A stretch of 64,000 nucleotides of DNA from Clostridium aminobutyricum (GTDB taxonomy: Bacteria; Bacillota; Clostridia; Peptostreptococcales; Anaerovoracaceae): the NCBI RefSeq assembly GCF_017255415.1, contig NZ_JAFJZZ010000004.1, positions 1 through 64,000 on the forward strand, given 5' to 3'. Positions 1 to 8,203 of this stretch are shown piece after piece. The translations under genes were made by a program, and so were the position numbers. The notes beneath the pieces were generated by a model. The model made no database searches. It was not told where the DNA came from and saw only the letters and a list, made by a program, of their open reading frames with translations. The stretch's first letter is position 1, and the number at the start of each line of letters is the position of its first letter.

Positions 1-192
1 ATTACTCTCCTTCGGCTCCGACTCGCTCCGCTCCCTGCTGTCCGTTTTGCCTTGCCAAGCAAGCTTGGGGCAAAAAGGCAACGCCGAACTCGAGAAATTA
101 CTCTCCTTCGGCTCCGACTCGCTCCGCTCCCTGCTGTCCGTTTTGCCTTGCCAAGCAAGCTTGGGGCAAAAAGGCAACGCCGAACTCGAGAA
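1..192. repeat. Tandem 96-bp repeat, two copies
   Basis: Two adjacent copies (1-96 and 97-192) look identical by eye. Each has a C-rich segment (ctccgactcgctccgctccc, then tgctgtccgtttt), a hairpin made of gcc-ttg-ccaagc / gcttgg-ggc flanked by tttt and aaaa, and the tail ggcaacgcc. The block is followed by gcgttcattataaca at 196-210, the same right end as the hairpin element near 8168 and 59364. No credible coding frame is present. The copy number to the left is unknown because the window starts inside the repeat. Confidence 0.9.
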
Positions 193-270
193 ATTGCGTT
201 CATTATAACATAACTTTATGTCAAATTTATGTTGCAATCATGTTACAAATTTAAAAAATCAAAAAAACGT

Positions 271-299
271 TTGACAATGGTAAACAAAAATTATATCAT
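271..299 (+). promoter_or_regulatory. Vegetative promoter for the M20 amidohydrolase
   Basis: TTGACA at 271-276, a 17-base spacer, and TATCAT at 294-299 (5 of 6 consensus bases). It lies about 85 bases before the start codon at 389. The stretch 205-245 upstream holds aacataa...ttatgtt half-sites that might bind a regulator; this is unproven. Confidence 0.75.
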
Positions 300-388
300 A
301 AATAAATATTTTACCACTCGGATAAACATGCTTGCCAATGTATATTTATACAATTCAGTTTATATTTTAACTACACGGAGGTAGTACA

Positions 389-1525
389 ATGGCAATTCAT
401 ACCAATAATATACCAGAAATTTTAGATATTCTTACCACGCACCGACGTGCTCTTCATTTAATTCCTGAAATCGATATCTATTTACCCAAAACAAGGGATT
501 ATATAATGAATATTATCGGTAAAATGAACTGTGAAATTACAACAGTTGTACATACAGGTCTTTGCGCTTTTTTTGATAAGGGAAAACCTTCGACTGTCGC
601 GTTTCGTAGCGATATGGACGCACTTAAGGTGACTGAAGCGAATACACACGATTTTGTTTCCACTCATCCGGGACAGATGCATGCTTGCGGCCACGATGGA
701 CATATGTCCATACTGTTAGCCTTTGCAGAATATGTAAATTGTACGGAAGATTTCCCGCATAACATTCTCCTTATTTTCCAGCCTGCTGAGGAAACCACCG
801 GAGGAGCAAAAGAAATTGCGGAGTCCGGTATCTTCGAGAAATATCATGTCATTCGCACATTTGGAATACATCTATGGCCGCCTCTTGCAAAAGGCCAGCT
901 TTCTACGAAACCAGGCGCCCTTATGGCGAAATCCTCTGAGTTAACCATAGAAATCGAGGGAAAAAGTGCTCATGCTGCTACGGCACATGAAGGGATTGAC
1001 GCACTTTACATTGCAGCGCAATATCTCCTAGATATCTATAAGATGCAGGTAACCGAAATCCCTGTAGAAGAGAAAACCCTATTAAAACTTTGTAAAATGA
1101 CGAGCGGAACTGTCCGAAATGCAATCGCCGCACAGGCTTCACTTCTTGGGACAATGCGTGCCTTTAATATGCATACCTTTGATTTCATGGCAAAACGATT
1201 AAACGAAATTGCTAACGCATATGAAAAGGAGTATGGCTGTAAGATTGACGTAGATATAACAGAAGGTTATCTGCCTGTAATCAATGATGCAGAACTATAT
1301 CAGACCATTCAGCCTTATCTTGAACAGCTTGAGAATTACCAAGAATTAAGCGAGCCAGTCATGATTTCGGAGGATTTCTCCTTTTACGGGACGAAAGCAC
1401 CCTCTGTATTTATGTTCTTAGGGACCGGACGGGATCTCGCTCTTCACAGCGATCACTTTGATTTTGATGAAGAAATCTTGTTAGCAGGCTATCAGTTTTA
1501 TCAAACGGTAGCTTCCATTCAATAA
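389..1525 (+). CDS. M20 family metallopeptidase / amidohydrolase (N-acyl amino acid or hippurate hydrolase type)
   Basis: Predicted cytosolic metal-dependent amidohydrolase of 378 aa, the usual length for the HipO/AmhX/IAA-amino-acid hydrolase group, which removes acyl groups from N-acyl amino acids. Metal-ligand motifs are visible: HACGHDGH near residues 98-105, QPAEET near 131-136, GIHLWP near 159-164, and a C-terminal HSDHFDFDE segment. The dimerisation domain includes the conserved SAHAA segment. The start is supported by ggagg 9 bases upstream. The gene stands alone, with its own promoter at 271-299 and a strong terminator at 1628-1673. The substrate cannot be read from sequence. Confidence 0.85.
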   Translation: MAIHTNNIPEILDILTTHRRALHLIPEIDIYLPKTRDYIMNIIGKMNCEITTVVHTGLCAFFDKGKPSTVAFRSDMDALKVTEANTHDFVSTHPGQMHACGHDGHMSILLAFAEYVNCTEDFPHNILLIFQPAEETTGGAKEIAESGIFEKYHVIRTFGIHLWPPLAKGQLSTKPGALMAKSSELTIEIEGKSAHAATAHEGIDALYIAAQYLLDIYKMQVTEIPVEEKTLLKLCKMTSGTVRNAIAAQASLLGTMRAFNMHTFDFMAKRLNEIANAYEKEYGCKIDVDITEGYLPVINDAELYQTIQPYLEQLENYQELSEPVMISEDFSFYGTKAPSVFMFLGTGRDLALHSDHFDFDEEILLAGYQFYQTVASIQ

Positions 1526-1627
1526 ATTAGTCCTCAATTATTTTATAATATTTCCTACAGTTCTACCAAAACACGTAGGAACGCACCTTCTCAACAGGTG
1601 TGAATGTAACTCAACATAACAAAAAGC

Positions 1628-1673
1628 GCTGCCTCAACATAGAAATTACTCTATTCTGAGGCAGCACTTTTTT
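1628..1673 (+). terminator. Rho-independent terminator after the M20 gene
   Basis: Stem gctgcctca / tgaggcagc (1628-1636 with 1657-1665), with an inner atag/ctat helix, followed by a run of T. Confidence 0.9.
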
Positions 1674-1717
1674 GCCCTATTAAATTATCAGCTGCATTAC
1701 ATGTCGTTGCAGATGTA

Positions 1718-1746
1718 TTGACCCCAATGTCAAAGGATGCTATGAT
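1718..1746 (+). promoter_or_regulatory. niaR promoter with overlapping inverted repeat
   Basis: TTGACC at 1718-1723, a 17-base spacer, TATGAT at 1741-1746. An inverted repeat, ttgac-N6-gtcaa at 1718-1733, overlaps the -35 box. That is a natural place for an autoregulatory operator of the downstream repressor (inference). Confidence 0.7.
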
Positions 1747-1782
1747 ACAATTTAAGATAAGTAAGAATTGGGAGATAGAAGA

Positions 1783-2304
1783 ATGAATGCTTTAGAAAGA
1801 AGAAATTTAATTGTGAACGAGCTAAAAAATGCAAGCTCACCGATAAGTGCATCTTCACTTGCCTCACAACTAAATGTGAGCAGGCAGATCATCGTAAGTG
1901 ATGTTGCATTGCTAAGGGCCTCCGGTATTGATATTTCTGCGACTCCAAGAGGATATATTTTAGCGGATCAAGAAATACCCTCGGACTATGGGTTTATAGG
2001 GTTCTTAGCCTGTAAACATACAGCACAGCAGTTAAAAGAAGAGCTTTATACAATAGTTGATTTTGGAGCAGAAGTTCTAGATGTTACTATTGAACATTCT
2101 TTATATGGGCAATTATCCGGCCGATTAGATTTAGGCTCCAGATATGAAGTAGATTTATTTTTAAAGAAGGTACAAAATGGTCCAGACTTGCCTCTTAGCA
2201 TTTTAACGGAAGGTATTCATCTTCATAAAATAGGCTGTAAAGATGAAAAAACGTTTGAACTGATCAAGCAGACCTTAACCGAAAAAGGGATGCTTCTTAT
2301 ATAA
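1783..2304 (+). CDS. niaR: NiaR-type niacin-responsive transcriptional repressor (HTH + 3H domain)
   Basis: Predicted repressor of NAD biosynthesis or niacin transport genes. The N-terminal 55 residues form a winged helix (HTH_11 type, with SASSLASQLNVSRQIIVSDV). The rest matches the 3H domain named for its conserved histidines: CKHTA, IEHSLYG and HLHKIG carry candidate metal/nicotinate-site histidines. I chose ATG 1783 because gggag lies 8 bases upstream; a TTG at 1768 is in frame but has no ribosome site. Length 173 aa fits the family. No nad genes lie in the window, so its targets are elsewhere, apart from possible autoregulation. Confidence 0.85.
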   Translation: MNALERRNLIVNELKNASSPISASSLASQLNVSRQIIVSDVALLRASGIDISATPRGYILADQEIPSDYGFIGFLACKHTAQQLKEELYTIVDFGAEVLDVTIEHSLYGQLSGRLDLGSRYEVDLFLKKVQNGPDLPLSILTEGIHLHKIGCKDEKTFELIKQTLTEKGMLLI

Positions 2305-2320
2305 TGAAATAGGATATACA

Positions 2321-2355
2321 AAAAAGCATGCTTTACGGGCATGCTTTCTTTTTTA
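2321..2355 (+). terminator. Terminator after niaR
   Basis: Stem aaagcatgc / gcatgcttt, 7-base loop, then cttttttt. The stretch 2356-2563 between this and the next terminator shows nothing recognisable. Confidence 0.85.
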
Positions 2356-2563
2356 CATAATAACTCAACATATACCAAACAATCATACTACGGGGCCCAT
2401 GTAAAACCAACAGCAAGCTTATACGTTCCCTTCCTGCGGTTCATGGATTAATCACCACTTAATCCGATAAGCCTTCGTAATATCTTTCTAAGACCAACCT
2501 TCAACCTAAAACTCCTCCAATTTTAGTCCGAATGCCGGCTTTAACCGTCCTCAATTTTTCATA

Positions 2564-2600
2564 AAAACCCTCCTGCCCTCAGGGCAGGAGGGTTTTGTTT
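2564..2600 (-). terminator. Terminator of the class III aminotransferase gene
   Basis: A 15-bp perfect stem (aaaaccctcctgccc with its complement at 2582-2596) with a 3-base loop, followed on the minus strand by TTTTTAT. It sits 20 bases beyond the stop at 2620. Confidence 0.92.
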
Positions 2601-2619
2601 AATTATCTATGTAACTAAA

Positions 2620-3972
2620 TTAAATGTTTTCCTTAATGCAAGCTTCGAAGATTTCAAGACCAGCATCAAGCTGAGCATCAGTTACGCAAAGTGGGCAAAG
2701 GAATCTGATAACGTTTCCGTATGTTCCAGCTGATTCAAGAAGAAGACCCTTCTGAGCAGCACCAGCAACGATCTTGTTAACAACGTCAGCATTAGCTTCT
2801 TTACCAGCCTTAGTCTTAACGAATTCAACACCCATCATGGAGCCAACGCCTCTAACGTCGCCAACTACTTCATACTTATCCTTCCATTCGTTGAACTTAG
2901 CCATGCACTTGTCAGCGATTGCTAATGCCTTACCAGGATAGTCATCTCTCTTCATAATTTCAACAACCTTTAATGCAGCAGCTACAGCTACAGCATTACC
3001 GTTGTAAGTTCCGCCGATTGTTCCTGGAGCTACCTTATCCATGATTTCCTGGCTAGCAGTGATCGCGGAAAGTGGAAGACCACCAGCGATTGACTTAGCA
3101 GTAGTCATGATATCAGGAGCACATCCAGCTTCAGCAAAATACTGAGAAGCGAACATTCTTCCGGAACGAGCCCAACCGGACTGTACTTCGTCACAAACCA
3201 TTAAGATACCATACTTGTCGCAGATAGCTCTAACAGCCTTAACCCATTCGATTGGAGCAGGAACGAATCCGCCTTCACCCTGAACTGGTTCGAATACGAT
3301 AGCAGCTACATATTCAGCTGGAGTAGCTTCTACGAATACTTCTTCTAACTTATCGATGTAGTACTGGATAGCTTCATCATCAGTTAAACCAGCTGGCTTT
3401 CTGTATAGGTAAGGGAATTCAGTTCTGTAAACGCCATCAGGGAAAGGTCCCATACCAACGGAGTATGACTTCTTAGCAGTCATAGCCATTGTCATTACAG
3501 TTCTTCCGTGGAAAGCACCGGAGAATACGATGATGTTAGGTCTGCCAGTAGCACTCTTAGCAATCTTAACAGCATTTTCATCAGCTTCAGCACCGGAGTT
3601 AGCAAACATAGTCTTTTTCTTGTCGCCCTTAACTGGAACGATTTCATTCATCTTTTCAGCTAATTCGATAAAGCCTTCGTGAACAACAATGTTCTGCATA
3701 GCGTGGAAATACTTGTCACACTGTGCCTTAGCAGCTTCAATTAGTTCAGGATTGCTGTAACCGATATTTAATACGCCTACTCCGCCAATCCAGTCAAGGA
3801 AAATGTTTCCGTCAACGTCTTCGAACATAGCGCCTTCACCACGAGCGATAACGCAAGGATATCCACACTTAATTGCATTTGGAATAGAAGCAGCTCTTCT
3901 GTCCATAATAGCCTGTGCTTTAGGTCCAGGTACTGTTGATGTAATAATCTTAGGTAAAGCTTCTCTTAACAT
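2620..3972 (-). CDS. gabT: Class III PLP aminotransferase (4-aminobutyrate / beta-alanine type)
   Basis: Cytosolic omega-aminotransferase of 450 aa that moves the amino group of GABA, or a similar omega-amino acid such as beta-alanine or 5-aminovalerate, to 2-oxoglutarate or pyruvate. Family motifs in order: NSGAEADENA at 125-134 (phosphate loop), FHGRT at 154-158, FEPVQGEGG at 227-235, DEVQSG at 261-266, and TAKSIAGG with the PLP lysine K293. ggagg precedes the ATG. The GAF-PAS-sigma54 activator lies 47 bp upstream on the same strand and probably controls it. Beta-alanine is an attractive substrate because the PreT/PreA/carbamoylase genes at 13.5-17.3 kb could make it, but that is inference. 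The gabT symbol reflects family resemblance only. Confidence 0.85.
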   Translation of the reverse strand: MLREALPKIITSTVPGPKAQAIMDRRAASIPNAIKCGYPCVIARGEGAMFEDVDGNIFLDWIGGVGVLNIGYSNPELIEAAKAQCDKYFHAMQNIVVHEGFIELAEKMNEIVPVKGDKKKTMFANSGAEADENAVKIAKSATGRPNIIVFSGAFHGRTVMTMAMTAKKSYSVGMGPFPDGVYRTEFPYLYRKPAGLTDDEAIQYYIDKLEEVFVEATPAEYVAAIVFEPVQGEGGFVPAPIEWVKAVRAICDKYGILMVCDEVQSGWARSGRMFASQYFAEAGCAPDIMTTAKSIAGGLPLSAITASQEIMDKVAPGTIGGTYNGNAVAVAAALKVVEIMKRDDYPGKALAIADKCMAKFNEWKDKYEVVGDVRGVGSMMGVEFVKTKAGKEANADVVNKIVAGAAQKGLLLESAGTYGNVIRFLCPLCVTDAQLDAGLEIFEACIKENI

Positions 3973-4019
3973 TTTCTTTCCTCCATAATCATCTTCAATA
4001 AAATATAACTTTAAATTAA

Positions 4020-5816
4020 TTAATTTATTTCCAGCTCAGTGAGCTTTCGATACAGAGTCGCACGTGACAGCTTTAACTCATCCGCTACTAACGCTTTTGC
4101 GTTTTCGCTGTCCGCATATTTTTTGAGTTTACGTTTAATGATTTCTCTCTCGTAATTCTTAACCTGTTCCGCAAGCGGCAAATTACTGTCCTCAAATTTT
4201 AAAACAGTATCTTCTCCGCGTTGAAGCCTCATAGGCACTGCATCCATTTCGATGATCTGCCCAAAAGCCATGTTAGTACCATATTCTATCGCATTTTCTA
4301 ATTCCCTTACATTCCCCGGCCAATCATAGTTCATATACAGTTTCACTACGTCTTCAGCAAACCCTGTAATATTCCTGTTCATGAACGTATTGTATTTTCT
4401 CAGGAAATAATGCATAAGCAATTTAATATCTTCCCGGCGTTCCCTAAGAGATGGTGTCTGCAACGGTATTACACTCAACCGATAATACAAATCTTCTCGA
4501 AAAGTGCCTTCTCGAATCATTTCTTCCAAATTTTTATTGGTAGCAGCAACAACCCTTACATCTACGATGACCGTCTCGTTTCCTCCGACCCTTTCGAATC
4601 GCATGTTTTGAAGAACGTGTAATATTTTTACTTGTAGATGAAGCGGCATATCTCCTATCTCGTCCAGAAAAATCGTGCCGCCCGATGCAGCCTCAAATTT
4701 TCCTACTTTACCTTTTTCATTCGCTCCTGTAAAAGCCCCTTTCTCATAACCAAAAAGCTCACTTTCCAGTAAGTTTTCCGGTATAGCACCACAATTAACT
4801 GTGATAAAAGGCCCGTTTGCTCTGGCGCTAGCATAGTGTATGGCTTTAGCAAACATTTCTTTGCCGGTTCCACTTTCTCCGTTAATCAAGATCGTGGAAT
4901 TTCCTCTAGCTGTTAATACTGCCTGATGTTTCGTTCTTTTAATCGCATCACTTTCTCCGATGATGTCATCAAAAGTATATTTCAAGGCTCTGTTATTTAT
5001 ATTATAAATTAGCTTTTGTGCTTCCTCAATGTCTCTGAAGCACAACACAATACCCTCGATTTTTCCTTTTTCATAATAAGGCTTCGCCGTGACAATCAGG
5101 TGAAGATTTCCTTGAGAACCTTTGTAAATTTCTTCATTCTCCGTATATCCGATACCTGTCCGCACCACTTCCAAAGCGGGCGTGCCCATCATGAATTTGT
5201 TAATATGACATCCAAGGATATCTCCCTTTGTTGTCTTAAAGAGATTTTCCGCTATGCTATTGCAATGTTTTATGTACCCACTTCTATCGAGTGCAAATAT
5301 GCCCTCATGGGTCGTCTCTAAAATAGTCGTCATCTCATTCATGGATAACTCTGTATTGGTTAGATCCGCTTGCTGTGCAGCCTTAGCCGCGAGAAGATCT
5401 GCCATCTTTTCCACAAAAGTAACCATATGGCGGTTTTTATCGAGTAATATGCGGCGCTGTTCTTCGCTTACCGCAATAAGCCCTATGATGCCAATGATAT
5501 TATTTCCGACTTTTATCGGTGTACAAATTTCTGCAAGCTCTAAAATTTCTCCTTTATACCAGGGAGCACTGTAGAATTTTTCACTCTGAGCATCTGCAAT
5601 ATATTCCGTTTTCCCGGTTCGGAGCACCCTTGCATATAAATAATTCCCATCCAAATGCCCTGCTTCTTCCTGCAGGCCAATTCGGTCAATGTAGTCGCCT
5701 GTTCCGCCTACAATGGTCAATTGATTATCTACAATTTCTACTTCCAGACCAACGGCTATCGCTATCGCTTCCGCAACCTGCTGTACACTGTCTGAGACAT
5801 TTTTTAGTAACGACAA
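4020..5816 (-). CDS. Sigma-54-dependent transcriptional activator (GAF-PAS-AAA+-Fis)
   Basis: Enhancer-binding activator of about 598 aa. Residues 5-150 look like a GAF-type sensory domain and 165-270 like a PAS domain. The AAA+ module has GESGTGKE at about 313-320, the sigma54-contact loop [16 protein letters not shown] (Walker B) and a conserved arginine-finger region; a Fis-type helix-turn-helix ends the protein. The start is probably TTG at 5816: AAGGAGG lies 7 bases before it, while the upstream in-frame ATG at 5849 has no ribosome site. It sits directly upstream of the gabT-like gene on the same strand. I could not find a clear -24/-12 promoter in 3973-4019 or 5817-6136. Confidence 0.9.
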   Translation of the reverse strand: MSLLKNVSDSVQQVAEAIAIAVGLEVEIVDNQLTIVGGTGDYIDRIGLQEEAGHLDGNYLYARVLRTGKTEYIADAQSEKFYSAPWYKGEILELAEICTPIKVGNNIIGIIGLIAVSEEQRRILLDKNRHMVTFVEKMADLLAAKAAQQADLTNTELSMNEMTTILETTHEGIFALDRSGYIKHCNSIAENLFKTTKGDILGCHINKFMMGTPALEVVRTGIGYTENEEIYKGSQGNLHLIVTAKPYYEKGKIEGIVLCFRDIEEAQKLIYNINNRALKYTFDDIIGESDAIKRTKHQAVLTARGNSTILINGESGTGKEMFAKAIHYASARANGPFITVNCGAIPENLLESELFGYEKGAFTGANEKGKVGKFEAASGGTIFLDEIGDMPLHLQVKILHVLQNMRFERVGGNETVIVDVRVVAATNKNLEEMIREGTFREDLYYRLSVIPLQTPSLRERREDIKLLMHYFLRKYNTFMNRNITGFAEDVVKLYMNYDWPGNVRELENAIEYGTNMAFGQIIEMDAVPMRLQRGEDTVLKFEDSNLPLAEQVKNYEREIIKRKLKKYADSENAKALVADELKLSRATLYRKLTELEIN

Positions 5817-6136
5817 TTTCCCCTCCTTACGGTTCCCGTAATTCTTCATTTCACTGGCAAAATCGCTTCTGAAATTTGTTTAAATAAAGCCGAAAATTTC
5901 AGTTGCATTTATACAAAATATACTTCAAAATTTTGCCCTTTGTCGTCCCATATCCTTAATTATAACAAATAATTTCCAAATGCATAGTCATTTTATAAAA
6001 GTTGTTATTGTCTGAAAATTTAAGATTCATTGCGCCCTTTTTTGGGTATATAAGCGTCAGAATTTACTGAATATTCTCTTTAATTTTTTAACTTGTTTGC
6101 AACAATATGCATTTTTTTATAATTAACTTGTCCTCT
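5817..6136. other. Intergenic region upstream of the sigma-54 activator
   Basis: About 320 AT-rich bases between two minus-strand genes. It must contain the promoter of the activator and the end of the MBL hydrolase transcript. I see no convincing TTGACA/TATAAT pair, no -24/-12 element and no strong terminator hairpin. Confidence 0.5.
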
Positions 6137-7810
6137 TTACTCTGGTTTCATCTCCAAGTTCGTTTCCTCTTCTTTCGTTACCGCAGACCCAAGATTTAAG
6201 GAGTTTTTCTCCAGTTCAAGAACGATATTTCCGATCTCTGCCATCCTCTCCGGAGACAGGTCAGAACTAATCGCCAATTGGGTATTATAGAGGATTTTTT
6301 CCAGTTCATCATGAATCGTTGAGATGCGTTTTTTCACAGCTATTAAATTGTCAGAGTCCATCGCTTCTCTATAAGCATCCTCTCGGTTCACTACCTTATG
6401 ATTCTTTAAGTCAAACTCAGAAGTACCTTCAACAACAGTAGCATCATAGCCTAGCTCTTCTTTTATTGTTTTCGCGAAATCATATTTGACTTGCTGCTCG
6501 CCATGAACCAAAAATATTTCTTTAGGCTTTTCTGTAAATCCGCCGATCCAAGAAATTAAGCCGTCTCTGTCCGCATGTCCGGAAAAGCCTTCCAAATTAT
6601 AAATCTCCGCATTCACATGCACCGTTTCGCCAAATAGCGTGATGTCTTTTTCTCCGTCAACGATCAATCTGCCCAGCGTTCCCTCTGCCTGATAACCCAC
6701 GAAAATAATACTTGTCTTCGGATTCCATAAATTATGTTTTAAGTGGTGTCGGATTCTTCCGGCTTCACACATTCCGCTGGCTGATATAATAACTTTCGGA
6801 TGCTTATCCATATTTAAGAACATAGATTCCTCCGTGCTTCGGGTGAACCTTAAATTCTTAAAATCAAGGGGATTATCTCCTTTTAATATATAGGCTTTTG
6901 TCTCTTCATCAAAAACCTGTGCATTCTTTCGGAATACTTCTGTCGCAGTTGTTGCCATAGGGCTGTCAATGTAGACGATCAGGTTTTCGAGCTGTTTTCT
7001 ATAGGCGGAATTATCTTGATAAAAGCGATTAAACTGATAAATAAGTTCTTGTGTTCTCCCCACTGCGAACGATGGAATCACAACAGTTCCACCTCTTTGA
7101 ATGGTTTTTAATACAATCTTGATTAATTCTTCAATACTAGAAGAGTTTTGCGGATGTAATCGATTTCCATAGGTACTTTCCACAATCAAATAATCGGCTT
7201 TTTTTATCACGGTCGGATCCCTTAAAATGGGTCTGCCGGCTACACCTAAATCTCCCGAAAATACGAGTTTTGATACATTTCCATTTTCTTTTATCCACAA
7301 TTCTATAATAGCAGATCCTAAGATATGGCCAGCATCATTAAAGACCACTTCCACATCATCACATAATTCAATCAGCTGATCATATAAAACCGGTTTAATA
7401 TATTTTAAAGAGTCCAATGCATCATTATATGTATATAATGGCTCCACCAAAGGCTTCCCGGCTCTTTCCGCTTTTCTGTTCTTCCATTCGGCTTCCTTTT
7501 CATGGATATAACCGCTGTCCTTCAGCATGACTTCAAGTAAATCAGCTGTTGCATCTGTACAATATATTTTATTCTTAAATCCTCTTTTCACCAGCAAGGG
7601 GATCCTTCCGCAGTGATCAATATGCGCATGACTTAATACGACGCAGTCAATCTCTGCCGGGTCAAAAGGAAAATCTTCAAAGTTCATTGCTTCCATAGCC
7701 TTACCGCCTTGGAATTGTCCGCAATCGAGCAAAATTTTATGTTTTTCCGTTGTAATTAAATGGCAGGAGCCTGTTACACCTGATGCTGCCCCGCAAAACT
7801 GAATCTTCAT
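6137..7810 (-). CDS. MBL-fold metallohydrolase with beta-CASP / RMMBL domain (exonuclease-like)
   Basis: Predicted zinc-dependent RNA-processing-type hydrolase, 557 aa. The metallo-beta-lactamase core has HAHIDH at residues 61-66, a following histidine region GHILGSA and GDLG. The beta-CASP part carries SGMCEAGRIRHHL, and the RMMBL end has SGHADRDGL and LVHGE. This matches the YSH1/CPSF-like bacterial group rather than RNase J. An extra 70-80 residue C-terminal tail is helical and rich in Glu/Lys, longer than the common 450-530 aa members. AGGAGG lies 10 bases before the ATG, and a promoter is visible at 7946-7974. The RNA substrate is unknown. Confidence 0.85.
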   Translation of the reverse strand: MKIQFCGAASGVTGSCHLITTEKHKILLDCGQFQGGKAMEAMNFEDFPFDPAEIDCVVLSHAHIDHCGRIPLLVKRGFKNKIYCTDATADLLEVMLKDSGYIHEKEAEWKNRKAERAGKPLVEPLYTYNDALDSLKYIKPVLYDQLIELCDDVEVVFNDAGHILGSAIIELWIKENGNVSKLVFSGDLGVAGRPILRDPTVIKKADYLIVESTYGNRLHPQNSSSIEELIKIVLKTIQRGGTVVIPSFAVGRTQELIYQFNRFYQDNSAYRKQLENLIVYIDSPMATTATEVFRKNAQVFDEETKAYILKGDNPLDFKNLRFTRSTEESMFLNMDKHPKVIISASGMCEAGRIRHHLKHNLWNPKTSIIFVGYQAEGTLGRLIVDGEKDITLFGETVHVNAEIYNLEGFSGHADRDGLISWIGGFTEKPKEIFLVHGEQQVKYDFAKTIKEELGYDATVVEGTSEFDLKNHKVVNREDAYREAMDSDNLIAVKKRISTIHDELEKILYNTQLAISSDLSPERMAEIGNIVLELEKNSLNLGSAVTKEEETNLEMKPE

Positions 7811-7945
7811 TCCCTAGTCCTCCTGAATATATTGCAAAAATTCTAGCAACCAACACTTCTCTATCAATCTTTGATTTGCGATTTGTTTACAAGAATCTTT
7901 ACTCCTACCTTGCCATGATCAACCAGATTACTCTTGCATGTCTTT

Positions 7946-7974
7946 ATTATACCCCTCTATTTTACAAATGGAAA
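7946..7974 (-). promoter_or_regulatory. Promoter for the MBL hydrolase gene
   Basis: On the minus strand: TTTCCA (969-974), a 17-base spacer, TATAAT (946-951, with 7900s offset). It is about 135 bases before the ATG. Confidence 0.55.
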
Positions 7975-8098
7975 GGAAAAACCGCAGATATCCTTCGTTT
8001 CTCTTTTTTTGCGGTACTTTTTTGTTATTTTAATAAGTTATCTATAGTAAATATGGTCATTTCCGTAACAGTATGATATGCTATTTTTAATAGTTTAT
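7975..8098. other. Divergent intergenic region, left part
   Basis: Between the MBL promoter and the hairpin element at 8099. It holds a weak accgca/tgcggt hairpin with a 24-base T-rich loop (about 7981-8016) and otherwise nothing I can name. The sensor kinase promoter should lie here or inside the repeat element. Confidence 0.4.
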
Positions 8099-8183
8099 AT
8101 CATGCAAGCAACGTCGCAGCATGATTCAGTGAACGCTTCCTTGCGGCAACGCCAGTTTCAATGAATTGCGTTCATTATATCGT
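8099..8183. repeat. Dispersed structured repeat element, copy B
   Basis: First hairpin atcatgc (8099-8105) / gcatgat (8119-8125) with a 13-base loop. A second inverted repeat follows: tgaacgc (8130-8136) / gcgttca (8168-8174). The copy at 59294-59372 has the same architecture with a compensating base-pair change in the first stem. It sits immediately upstream of the histidine kinase gene. Confidence 0.8.
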
Positions 8184-8203
8184 TTAAAAAGGTGTGCTTT
8201 ATT

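Noticed and set aside
1-192. CRISPR array
   Set aside because: The repeats are direct 96-bp units without distinct spacers and no cas gene is present.
7783-8076. Plus-strand ORF of 97 aa
   Set aside because: It begins inside the MBL gene and crosses that gene's promoter; no ribosome site.
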